14,512 bases of DNA from Deltaproteobacteria bacterium. GTDB taxonomy: Bacteria > Desulfobacterota > Binatia > DP-6. Position numbers and translations under genes: made by a program. The stretch's first letter is position 1; each line of letters begins with the position of its first letter. Below, in pieces: positions 1 through 6,565 of this stretch. The notes below the pieces were generated by a model. That model had not been told where the DNA came from and did no database searches. It saw nothing but the letters and a program-made list of their open reading frames with translations. The stretch spans positions 1 to 14,512 of the forward strand of contig VBLD01000096.1 of the NCBI GenBank assembly GCA_005879205.1, given 5' to 3'.

Positions 1-422
<422 letters not shown>

Positions 423-440
423 AACTGGAGACGCCCCCCA

Positions 441-464
441 CTCCCTCGGCAAGAAGCCGGGGGA
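441..464 (-). other. rRNA leader stem-loop close to 16S
   Basis: In the transcript, CTCCCCCGGC and GCCGAGGGAG form a ten-pair stem with one C-A mismatch around a five-base TTCTT loop. It sits about 20 nt upstream of the 16S 5' end. No U-run follows on the transcribed strand, so it is not a classical terminator. A role in precursor folding or nuclease processing is an inference. Confidence 0.5.
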
Positions 465-542
465 GGCGGAAGCGTTCGAGCTTCACGCGGACACTCGCCT
501 TCCCAGCCAGCACGATACGCGATCGCACTGTCCAAACCACTG

Positions 543-589
543 CGCTCGGGACCTTTTCCGCACTCTCGAAAAGCTTGGAAAAGGAGCGC
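543..589 (-). other. Long structured stem in the rRNA leader
   Basis: On the transcribed strand CCTTTTCC (584-577) pairs with GGAAAAGG (559-552). Just outside, GCGCTC pairs with GAGCGC (589-584 and 548-543, sharing an edge base with the inner helix), leaving a few unpaired bases on the 3' side. This gives a two-part stem of about 13-14 pairs between the boxA-like element and 16S. Such leader stems commonly organise pre-rRNA folding or RNase cleavage; which applies here is not visible from sequence. Confidence 0.5.
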
Positions 590-591
590 TA

Positions 592-610
592 CTATTTAGT
601 TTTCAAAGAC
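592..610 (-). promoter_or_regulatory. boxA-like antitermination element of the rRNA leader
   Basis: The transcribed strand reads GTCTTTGAAAACTAAATAG, resembling the boxA region of bacterial rRNA leaders (CTCTTTNA-type core followed by an A/T-rich tail). It lies about 20-35 nt downstream of the predicted transcription start and upstream of 16S, the expected position for Nus-factor loading. The call rests on motif likeness and position. Confidence 0.55.
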
Positions 611-634
611 CGGAGATGCTCCGGCAGACCGGAC

Positions 635-663
635 CTTATAGGAGACGTAGGTCGGGCTGTCAA
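635..663 (-). promoter_or_regulatory. Strong sigma70-type promoter for the rRNA operon
   Basis: The minus strand has a perfect -35 TTGACA (663-658), a 17-nt spacer and a -10 TATAAG (640-635). The expected start is near 628, roughly 205 nt upstream of mature 16S. The bases after the -10 are GC-rich (GTCCGG), a discriminator type typical of stringently controlled rRNA promoters. It sits about 50 nt downstream of the tyrS stop codon, so the rRNA operon has its own promoter even if tyrS reads into it. Confidence 0.82.
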
Positions 664-695
664 GGAACAGGCAGGCTCTGACGCCAACTACCTTA

Positions 696-711
696 GTCCG
701 GCTTTCCGGAC
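696..711 (-). terminator. Weak hairpin after tyrS
   Basis: GTCCGG-AAAG-CCGGAC begins three bases after the tyrS TGA. The six-pair stem is GC-rich, but only CTAAGG follows, with no U-run. It is either a weak or factor-assisted terminator or a 3' stabilising hairpin; read-through towards the rRNA promoter is possible. Confidence 0.35.
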
Positions 712-714
712 GGG

Positions 715-1920
715 TCAAGGCGAAGGCCCCCCCTCCGGCACCACGAGCGTTACCGCGGCCAGGCGCCGCCGCCCGACCTCGAGGAGCCGATGGACCCCCC
801 GCCGGAAGCGGAAGTCGACGTCCACCGCCTGGCCGTCGACACGAACCGCTCCCTGGGCGACCAGGCGGCGAGCGGCGCTGGTGGACGGCGCGAAGCCAAC
901 CTCCTTGATCAGCTGGCATATCCACACGTCGGCCGTGGGGGTCCGCACCTCGATCCGGGTCGGCTCGTAGGCCGACCGCTTCTGGAACCGCTCCTCGAAG
1001 AACCGTGCGGCCGTCTCGGCCGCGGCCGGGCCATGGAATCGCTCCACGAGTTCGGCGGCCAGGGCCTTCTTGGCATCCATCGGAGCGACCTCGCCCCGCT
1101 CGACGGCCAGCAGCTGCTCACCCGACTGTCTGCTCAGGAGCTCGTAGTAGCGGAGCATCAGCTTGTCGCTGATGGACATGAGCTTTCCGTACATCTCCTC
1201 GGGTGCTTCGGTGATGCCGACATGGTTGCCGAGGCTCTTCGACATCTTTTGCACCCCGTCGAGACCCTCGAGGATGGGCACCACCACCGCGACTTGCCCC
1301 TCCTGACCTGCATCGCGTTGCAGCTCGCGACCAACCAGGAGGTTGAAGGTCTGGTCGGTCCCACCGAGCTCGACGTCCGCCTGCATCACGACGGAGTCGT
1401 AGCCCTGCAGGAGCGGGTAGAGGAATTCGTGAAGTCCGATCGGCGCTCCTTTGCGATAGCGCTGCTGGAAGTCGTCCCGCTCGAGCATGCGCGCAACGGT
1501 AGTCTTGGATGCGAGCCGGATGGCGTCGTCGAGGCTCAAGTGGCCGAGCCAGTCGCTGTTGCGCCGGACCTCGAGCCGCCGGGGGTCGAGGACGCGAGAC
1601 ACTTGATCCTCGTAGGTGCGTGCATGCGCGTCCACCTCGGCGCGGGAGAGCGATGGCCGGGTGGCGGAGCGTCCGCTCGGGTCGCCGACCATGGCCGTGA
1701 AGTCACCGATGATGAGGACGGCATGGTGACCCAGGTCCTGGAACTGGCGCAGCTTCGTGAGGACGACCGTGTGCCCCAGGTGAATATCCGCGGCAGTCGG
1801 ATCGACGCCGAGCTTCACGCGCAGCGGACGGCCCGTCCGGAGACGGGCGTGCAGTTCGTCCTCCGGGAAGATGTGGGCCACCCCGCGGAGGAGCTCCTTC
1901 TCAGAGGCGCTCGCGGTCAA
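715..1920 (-). CDS. tyrS: Tyrosyl-tRNA synthetase
   Basis: Charges tRNA-Tyr with tyrosine in the cytosol (class I aminoacyl-tRNA synthetase). The 401-residue product has the HIGH-type signature HLGH at residues 47-50, KMSKS at 225-229, the tyrosine-pocket stretch GGTDQTFN near 186-193, and a C-terminal S4-like RNA-binding domain from about 331. The open frame extends upstream to 2106, but those extra residues are Arg/Ala/Gly-rich and antisense-like. I chose TTG at 1920 because family similarity starts there and it overlaps the ymdB stop (TTGA, 4 nt), which suggests translational coupling. It is the last protein gene before the rRNA promoter. Length and motif spacing fit the TyrRS form with a compact C-terminus. 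Confidence 0.95.
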   Translation of the reverse strand: MTASASEKELLRGVAHIFPEDELHARLRTGRPLRVKLGVDPTAADIHLGHTVVLTKLRQFQDLGHHAVLIIGDFTAMVGDPSGRSATRPSLSRAEVDAHARTYEDQVSRVLDPRRLEVRRNSDWLGHLSLDDAIRLASKTTVARMLERDDFQQRYRKGAPIGLHEFLYPLLQGYDSVVMQADVELGGTDQTFNLLVGRELQRDAGQEGQVAVVVPILEGLDGVQKMSKSLGNHVGITEAPEEMYGKLMSISDKLMLRYYELLSRQSGEQLLAVERGEVAPMDAKKALAAELVERFHGPAAAETAARFFEERFQKRSAYEPTRIEVRTPTADVWICQLIKEVGFAPSTSAARRLVAQGAVRVDGQAVDVDFRFRRGVHRLLEVGRRRLAAVTLVVPEGGPSP

Positions 1921-2705
1921 ACGTCGACTCGCTCGCGCAGCCGCCGCACCCCGAGCGCGCGGCCGCTCGTCGCGTCGACCTCGATCACGGCGCCCTGGAC
2001 CAGGACGGGACCGCCGGCGACCTCGAAACGCACCGGCATCTGAGTGAGGAAGCGCTCCACCACCCGATCCGTGCGGACGCCGAGCACCGAGTCCTCGGGG
2101 CCGCACATGCCGGCGTCCGTCAAATAGGCCGTACCGCCCGGCAGCACCGTCTCGTCGGCCGTCTGGATGTGCGTATGACTTCCGATGACCACCGACACCT
2201 TCCCGTCGAGGAAGCGACCCATCGCCACCTTTTCCGAAGTCGCCTCCGCGTGCATGTCGACGAGCACCACACGTGCCTCGCGGCCGATCTCCGCGAGCGC
2301 CTGCTCGGCGGCGCGAAAGGGACAGTCGACTGGCGCCATGAAGACCCGTCCGATCAGGTTCAGCACGGCGACCCGCGTGTCCGAATGCCGGGCCTTCTGA
2401 ACGGTCCAGCCGATGCCGGGGATGCCGGGTGGAAAGTTGAGGGGGCGGAGAAGCTGCCCCCGCTCACGCATGTAGGGGATGATGTCCCGGTTCTGCCAGA
2501 TGTGGTTGCCGGAGGTGAGCACGTCCACTCCCGCTTCGTGCAGTTCCTCCGCGGAGCGAGGATCGATGCCCTTGCCAGCGGACGCGTTCTCGCAGTTGGC
2601 GATCACGAAATCGATCTCCTCGCGGGCCGCCAGCCGCGGCAACAGCGCGGCCAGGGCTCTTCGCCCGGGCCGGCCGACCACGTCGCCGAAAAAGAGGAGT
2701 CGCAT
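1917..2705 (-). CDS. ymdB: TIGR00282-family metallophosphoesterase (YmdB-like)
   Basis: A 262-residue calcineurin-like metallophosphoesterase. Bacillus YmdB, from the same family, has cyclic-nucleotide phosphodiesterase activity and affects RNase Y-dependent gene expression. The predicted metal ligands are all visible: D8 in GDVVG, E39 and N40 in NCENAS, N67-H68 in GNHIW, H152 in DMHAE, and H177 and H179 in GSHTHI. The protein starts MRLLFFGDVVGRPGR, the usual family N-terminus, with no signal peptide. It begins 7 nt after the rny stop and overlaps tyrS by 4 nt. The rny-ymdB pairing recurs in many bacteria and fits a shared role in RNA turnover. The in vivo substrate cannot be read from sequence. 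Confidence 0.93.
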   Translation of the reverse strand: MRLLFFGDVVGRPGRRALAALLPRLAAREEIDFVIANCENASAGKGIDPRSAEELHEAGVDVLTSGNHIWQNRDIIPYMRERGQLLRPLNFPPGIPGIGWTVQKARHSDTRVAVLNLIGRVFMAPVDCPFRAAEQALAEIGREARVVLVDMHAEATSEKVAMGRFLDGKVSVVIGSHTHIQTADETVLPGGTAYLTDAGMCGPEDSVLGVRTDRVVERFLTQMPVRFEVAGGPVLVQGAVIEVDATSGRALGVRRLRERVDV

Positions 2706-2712
2706 GCGGCGG

Positions 2713-4278
2713 TCAGTGCGCGATGTCGCTCGCCCGCGTCTCGCGGATCACGGTCACCTTGATCTGCCCGGGATAGGTCATCTCCTGCTCGATCTTTCGG
2801 GCGATGTCACGCGCGAGCATGGCGGCGTGGTCGTCCGGCACCGTCCCGGGATCGACGATGATCCGGATCTCCCTTCCCGCCTGCACGGCGAAGGACTTCT
2901 CGACCCCCTTGAAGGAGTTGCTGATGCGCTCCAGGTCCTCGAGCCGCTTGGCGTAGCTCTCGAGCACTTCCCGACGTGCGCCCGGCCTCGCCCCCGACAG
3001 GGCGTCGGCGGCGTCGACGAGCGGGGCCAAGATGGTCTCCGCCTTCACCTCCTCGTGGTGCGCCGCGATCGCGTTGACGATCTTCGCCGACTCGCCGTAC
3101 TTGCGAGCGATCTCTCCGCCGATGATGGCATGAGACCCCTCCACTTCGTGCGTGAGCGCCTTGCCGATGTCGTGGAGGAGCGCCGCGCGCCGGGCCTGCT
3201 TCTCGTTGAGCCCGAGCTCGGCGGCCATCGACCCGGCGATGAAGGCCGCCTCGATCGAGTGCATGAGGACGTTCTGGGCGTAACTGTAGCGATACTTGAG
3301 CATCCCGAGCAGCTTCACCAGCTCCGGGTGGATGCCGTGCACACCCACCTCCAGCACGGCCCGCTGGCCGGCCTCCCGGATCGCCTCCTCGAGCTCCTGC
3401 TCCGCCTTGCGCACCACCTCCTCGATGCGCCCCGGGTGGATACGGCCGTCGGAGAGAAGGCGCTCGAGGGCCAATCGGGCGAGCTCCCGACGGATCGGGT
3501 TGTGGCACGAGATCACCACGGCTTCCGGCGTGTCGTCGATGATCAGGTCGACGCCGGTTGCGGATTCGATCGCGCGGATGTTCCGCCCTTCTCGCCCGAT
3601 GATCCGTCCCTTCATGTCGTCACTCGGTAGGGTCACGACGGATACCGTGCGCTCGGTGACGAACTCTCCGGCCAGGCGCTCGATGGCGATCGACACGATC
3701 TTCTTGGCGCGGCGGTCGGACTCCTCACGGGCCTCCGCCTCCACCTGGCGGATGTGTCGTGCCGCATCGTGGCGAGCCTCATCGGTCATCTGCTCGATGA
3801 GCGTCCGCTTCGCCTCGTCGCGCGTCATGCTCGCTGCCTGCTCCAGCCTCTGGCCGACCTGCTCGGTTAGACGGGCGAGCTCCGACTGCCGCTCCTCCGT
3901 CGCGCGCTCCTGCTTGCGCACCGCCTCCTCACGCCTGCCGAGCTCCGTCTCGCGCTGAACAAAGGTCTCGATCTTCCGATCGATGCCCTCCTCCTTCTGC
4001 AGGATGCGCTTCTCCAGGGTCTGCAGCTCGTGACGCTGCTCGCGTGCCTCGCGTTCCCAGTCCGCCTTCGCCTGGATCATGAGGTCCTTGGCATGGAGCT
4101 GAGCTTCCTTGCGGACGACGTCACCCTCCTTGCGAGCCTCCTCGACAATGCGGGCGGCGGTCGTGTGCGCGCCCGTCTCGAGCTCGGCCACTCGCCGCCG
4201 TCGCACCCGGTCGACGAGGCCGACGGCGCTGGCGCCGAGGGCGATGCCGATGACGAGCGCCAGGATCAGAGTCGTCAT
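2713..4278 (-). CDS. rny: Ribonuclease Y
   Basis: Membrane-anchored endoribonuclease that initiates mRNA decay. The 521-residue product has the standard layout. A hydrophobic N-terminal anchor spans about residues 3-22. A long charged coiled coil covers about 30-200. A KH RNA-binding domain has GRIIGREGRNIR at 224-235. A metal-dependent HD phosphohydrolase domain has H340, HD at 369-370 (LLHDIGKA) and HH at 407-408. The C-terminal region is typical of the family. ATG at 4278 is preceded by a good AAGGAGA site (4285-4291) that overlaps the fau stop. The gene lies 12 nt after fau and 7 nt before ymdB, so co-transcription is likely. Confidence 0.97.
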   Translation of the reverse strand: MTTLILALVIGIALGASAVGLVDRVRRRRVAELETGAHTTAARIVEEARKEGDVVRKEAQLHAKDLMIQAKADWEREAREQRHELQTLEKRILQKEEGIDRKIETFVQRETELGRREEAVRKQERATEERQSELARLTEQVGQRLEQAASMTRDEAKRTLIEQMTDEARHDAARHIRQVEAEAREESDRRAKKIVSIAIERLAGEFVTERTVSVVTLPSDDMKGRIIGREGRNIRAIESATGVDLIIDDTPEAVVISCHNPIRRELARLALERLLSDGRIHPGRIEEVVRKAEQELEEAIREAGQRAVLEVGVHGIHPELVKLLGMLKYRYSYAQNVLMHSIEAAFIAGSMAAELGLNEKQARRAALLHDIGKALTHEVEGSHAIIGGEIARKYGESAKIVNAIAAHHEEVKAETILAPLVDAADALSGARPGARREVLESYAKRLEDLERISNSFKGVEKSFAVQAGREIRIIVDPGTVPDDHAAMLARDIARKIEQEMTYPGQIKVTVIRETRASDIAH

Positions 4279-4284
4279 GGTCTG

Positions 4285-4291
4285 TCTCCTT
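4285..4291 (-). promoter_or_regulatory. Ribosome binding site of rny
   Basis: AAGGAGA ends six bases before the rny ATG at 4278 and shares its first A with the last base of the fau TGA stop. It fixes the rny start and suggests coupling of fau and rny translation. Confidence 0.75.
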
Positions 4292-4740
4292 CACCGCATG
4301 AGCACGCGCGCTTCAGTCACGACGGCGTCCATGCGGACGTCCCAGGCGGCCTCCGGAAGCGCGGGGACGACCTGCATCTCGTAGGCGAGCCCGATGCGTG
4401 CCGCGTGCGGATGGCGCGCGAGCCCCCGGTCGTAGCAGCCGGCGCCGCGGCCGAGACGAACGCCGCGCGCATCGAACGCGAGTCCCGGCACGAGAAAGAC
4501 GACGCCCTCCCCGCCGTCGGAGGGGAGGGGCGTTCCGCTGCGGGGCTCCGGGACGGTGGACGATCCGGGGGCGAGGTCCGTCGGAGCGGATTCCAGGAAC
4601 TCGACGTCACCTGCCGTTCGCCGGGGATAGTAGACGGACTTGCCGCCGGCGAGCGCTACGCCCACCAGGGCGCCGGGATCGACCTCGTTCTCCACCGGCG
4701 CGTACGCGACCAGAGCATGCGCCCCGAGGAAGGCGGGCAT
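4291..4740 (-). CDS. fau: 5-formyltetrahydrofolate cyclo-ligase, N-terminus apparently disrupted
   Basis: Predicted to convert 5-formyl-THF to 5,10-methenyl-THF using ATP (ygfA/fthC/MTHFS family). Visible signatures are LVAYAPVENEVD near the start, a glycine-rich loop LGRGAGCYDRGLA (usually GRGGGYYDR, so AGC replaces GGY), and the C-terminal IGLAYEMQVVPALP and DAVVTEARV blocks. From ATG 4740 the product is 149 residues, shorter than the usual ~180-200. In-frame codons upstream continue the family similarity (AELGAAICARVLG) but have no ATG, GTG or TTG before a TAG at 4874-4876. The expected N-terminal KxxLRRR is found in another frame starting at ATG 4825 (GEDHAEIKQVLRRR). The two frames meet in a CCG-repeat near 4780-4795, and some 8-10 expected codons seem missing. 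This may be a true frameshift/deletion or an assembly error. Its neighbours are 6S RNA upstream and rny downstream. Confidence 0.85.
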   Translation of the reverse strand: MPAFLGAHALVAYAPVENEVDPGALVGVALAGGKSVYYPRRTAGDVEFLESAPTDLAPGSSTVPEPRSGTPLPSDGGEGVVFLVPGLAFDARGVRLGRGAGCYDRGLARHPHAARIGLAYEMQVVPALPEAAWDVRMDAVVTEARVLMR

Positions 4741-4819
4741 GCCGAGGACGCGGGCGCATATGGCAGCGCCGAGCTCCGCTGCGGCGGCGGAGCACTTGCT
4801 TGATCTCTGCGTGGTCTTC

Positions 4820-4845
4820 CCCCATTGCTTGCGTGCGCAACGGGG
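4820..4845 (-). promoter_or_regulatory. Hairpin covering the likely original fau start codon
   Basis: CCCCGTTGC (4845-4837) pairs with GCAATGGGG (4828-4820), nine pairs including one G-U, around an eight-base loop. The ATG at 4825-4823, the likely original fau start, lies inside the 3' arm. In mRNA this would hide the start. No U-run follows the hairpin, so it is not a classical terminator. A translational control role is an inference. Confidence 0.4.
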
Positions 4846-4892
4846 AAAACGGCGAGGAATGCGGTTGTCCGGCTAGCGCATGAATCGCATGC

Positions 4893-5087
4893 GGCCCGAT
4901 GGCGACGCGTTGGAATCCGGGCCGCGTGGGCCCACCAACTTCGGGTTCATGGCATCAGCACCGTGCCGCTGCGGTCAATGCTCGTTGTGTCCACCGCCCC
5001 ACCTCGTCCGTTTTCCGATCGCTGCTTCGTCGCTTGGCGCCTCGCGGATTGGGCGCCGCTCGGAGTCACGTGAAAGTGCTCGGGCCC
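4893..5087 (-). ncRNA. ssrS: Candidate 6S RNA
   Basis: 6S RNA mimics an open promoter and sequesters sigma70 RNA polymerase. In many proteobacteria ssrS sits immediately upstream of fau/ygfA, often after zapA/zapB, which is the arrangement here. The candidate is about 195 nt, near the usual ~185. Its ends pair: GGCCCGA with TCGGGCC, then GGCG with CGCC and AATCCG with CGGATT. A terminal hairpin pairs CATTGACCG with CGGTGCTGATG (9 pairs, 2-nt bulge). The 3' side reads TGAACCCGAAGTTGGTGGGC followed by CCACGCGGCC, which lines up with the E. coli 6S segment TTGAACCAAGGGTTCAAGGG and what follows it. The 5' bubble is less recognisable and I see no clear promoter. The ends are estimates. Confidence 0.6.
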
Positions 5088-5130
5088 TCCAGAACACCCG
5101 ACGGACCGACCGGCGCCGCCGGGAATGCGC

Positions 5131-5179
5131 TGCTCGGATGAGCAGATGCGCGCTGAAGTCTACGGAATTCGTCAGCGCG
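5131..5179 (-). other. Two tandem hairpins between the zapB-like gene and the 6S candidate
   Basis: On the minus strand CGCGCTGA (5179-5172) pairs with TCAGCGCG (5156-5149), a perfect eight-pair stem with a 15-nt loop. Immediately downstream TGCTC-ATCC-GAGCA (5144-5131) makes a five-pair stem. Neither is followed by a U-run. They may end the smc-ftsY-zapB-like transcript with help from Rho, or be processing signals before 6S RNA. Nothing protein-coding is recognisable in 5089-5238. Confidence 0.4.
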
Positions 5180-5238
5180 GCGCAACGGCGACGGCGAACA
5201 GTCTGCCAGCCCGCCGCGCAGCGCAGCTCAGCTCTTCG

Positions 5239-5451
5239 CTACGGGAGGTCGATGCCCATGCGGGCCAGGAGGCGGCCCAGGCGGAGCTTGATCTCGACAC
5301 GCTCCCGCTCGTAACGCCGGACACGCTCCTGGAGCTCCTGATTCGTGCGCTCGAGCCCGGCCAGCCGCGCCGCCAGCGCGTCATCGCGGCCGCGGATGTC
5401 GTGCTGGTGAGCTACCGAGCTCCGCAGGCCCTCGTGCGTGTCGCCGCTCAT
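5239..5451 (-). CDS. Short ZapB-like coiled-coil protein
   Basis: A 70-residue protein. The part from about residue 22 is a continuous heptad-like helix (RDDALAARLAGLERTNQELQ, then ERVRRYERERVEIKLRLGRL), ending LLARMGIDLP. Small ZapB-like cell-division proteins in deltaproteobacteria have this size, composition and basic/leucine-rich end, and they typically lie between ftsY or similar genes and the zapA-ssrS-fau cluster. The position just upstream of a 6S RNA candidate and fau supports the reading. No zapA homologue is seen between it and the 6S RNA. No strong Shine-Dalgarno precedes ATG 5451, so the start is uncertain. The function is inferred from context; a generic coiled-coil protein is the alternative. 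Confidence 0.68.
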   Translation of the reverse strand: MSGDTHEGLRSSVAHQHDIRGRDDALAARLAGLERTNQELQERVRRYERERVEIKLRLGRLLARMGIDLP

Positions 5452-5497
5452 CGGGCGATGTCCGGGGCGGGACTCTAGTGGCTGCGTTCAGGAGGTG

Positions 5498-6550
5498 TCA
5501 AGCCACGCGCGCGGACTCGGCCGTGTCGACGGCGAAGAGAGCATCGACGAACTCGCTCGCGATGAAAGGACGGAGGTCGTCGACTGACTCGCCGACGCCC
5601 ACGTAGTGGATCGGGATGCCGAGCTCGTGCCGAACCGCCAGCACGATCCCGCCACGTGCAGTCCCGTCGAGCTTGGTGAGCACGATCCCGGTCACGTCGG
5701 CCGCCTCGAGGAAGCTGCGCGCCTGCGCGATCGCGTTCTGCCCCGTGGTCGCATCGAGGACAAGGAGCGTCTCGTGCGGTGCCCCGGGAGCTTCGCGCGC
5801 GATCACGCGGCGCACCTTGCCGAGCTCCGCCATGAGGTTGCTGCGCGTGTGCAGGCGACCCGCGGTGTCGACGAACACCACGTCGATGGCGCGCGCCACC
5901 GCCGCCTTCATTCCGTCGAAGACGACCGCGGAGGGATCGGCGCCCGGCGCCTGTCGGACCAGGGCGGCGCCGCTGCGCTCGGCCCAGATGGCGAGCTGAT
6001 CGACGGCGGCCGCCCGGAAGGTGTCTCCGGCGACGAAGAGTACTCGCTGCCCCGCCTCCGCATGTCGCGCCCCGAGCTTACCGATGGTCGTGGTCTTGCC
6101 CACCCCGTTGACGCCCGTGACGAGCACCACCCAGGGACGCGCGGCCGGGGCCGGCGGCGGGGGAGCGTCGAGGAGTGCGACCATCTCCTCGCGCAGCGCC
6201 TGCCGCACCTCGGCCGCGCCTCCGGCCCGGCCGACGCGTTGGCGGACCCGGTCCAGCAGCACCTTTGCCGTGCGCACCCCGACGTCGGCCGAGACGAGCG
6301 CCTCCTCGAGGTCGGAGAGCACGGCCTCGAGCCCGGCCGGGGCACGGCCGAGGGCGGCGTCGACCTGCTCCATGAGCCGTCGGCCGGCGGCAGCGAGGCC
6401 GCGACGCAGACGGTCCCTGGGCACGGGTGCGGCGGTTGCGGCCGCGCCCGGCCCGGTGTGAAGCCGGCGCCGGACCGCCCAGACGACTACGAAGGCGCCG
6501 AGCATCCCGAGCACCACGAGAACCGGGAGGAGCCAGGAGCTCTGCAACAC
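5498..6550 (-). CDS. ftsY: Signal recognition particle receptor FtsY
   Basis: SRP receptor GTPase that delivers ribosome-nascent chain complexes to the Sec translocon. The 350-residue protein has a hydrophobic N-terminal anchor at about residues 5-26 instead of the long acidic A-domain of E. coli FtsY. A helical N domain follows at about 45-130, then the SRP GTPase G domain: GVNGVGKTTTIGKLG (146-160), DTFRAAAVDQL (176-186), DTAGR (228-232) and TKLDG (292-296). The conserved C-terminal GVGESVDDLRPF and SEFVDALF are present. The start is GTG at 6550, 15 nt after the smc stop, so it is probably co-transcribed with smc. No strong Shine-Dalgarno is visible before the GTG. Confidence 0.97.
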   Translation of the reverse strand: MLQSSWLLPVLVVLGMLGAFVVVWAVRRRLHTGPGAAATAAPVPRDRLRRGLAAAGRRLMEQVDAALGRAPAGLEAVLSDLEEALVSADVGVRTAKVLLDRVRQRVGRAGGAAEVRQALREEMVALLDAPPPPAPAARPWVVLVTGVNGVGKTTTIGKLGARHAEAGQRVLFVAGDTFRAAAVDQLAIWAERSGAALVRQAPGADPSAVVFDGMKAAVARAIDVVFVDTAGRLHTRSNLMAELGKVRRVIAREAPGAPHETLLVLDATTGQNAIAQARSFLEAADVTGIVLTKLDGTARGGIVLAVRHELGIPIHYVGVGESVDDLRPFIASEFVDALFAVDTAESARVA

Positions 6551-6565
6551 CGGAATCGGAGCCGC

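Noticed and set aside
790..2043. Plus-strand frame of 417 codons opposite tyrS
   Set aside because: It is fully antisense to tyrosyl-tRNA synthetase with intact HLGH and KMSKS motifs; no domain is seen.
1921..2106. N-terminal extension of tyrS upstream to 2106
   Set aside because: It would overlap most of the ymdB 3' end, encodes an Arg/Gly/Ala-rich stretch, and family similarity starts at the TTG at 1920.
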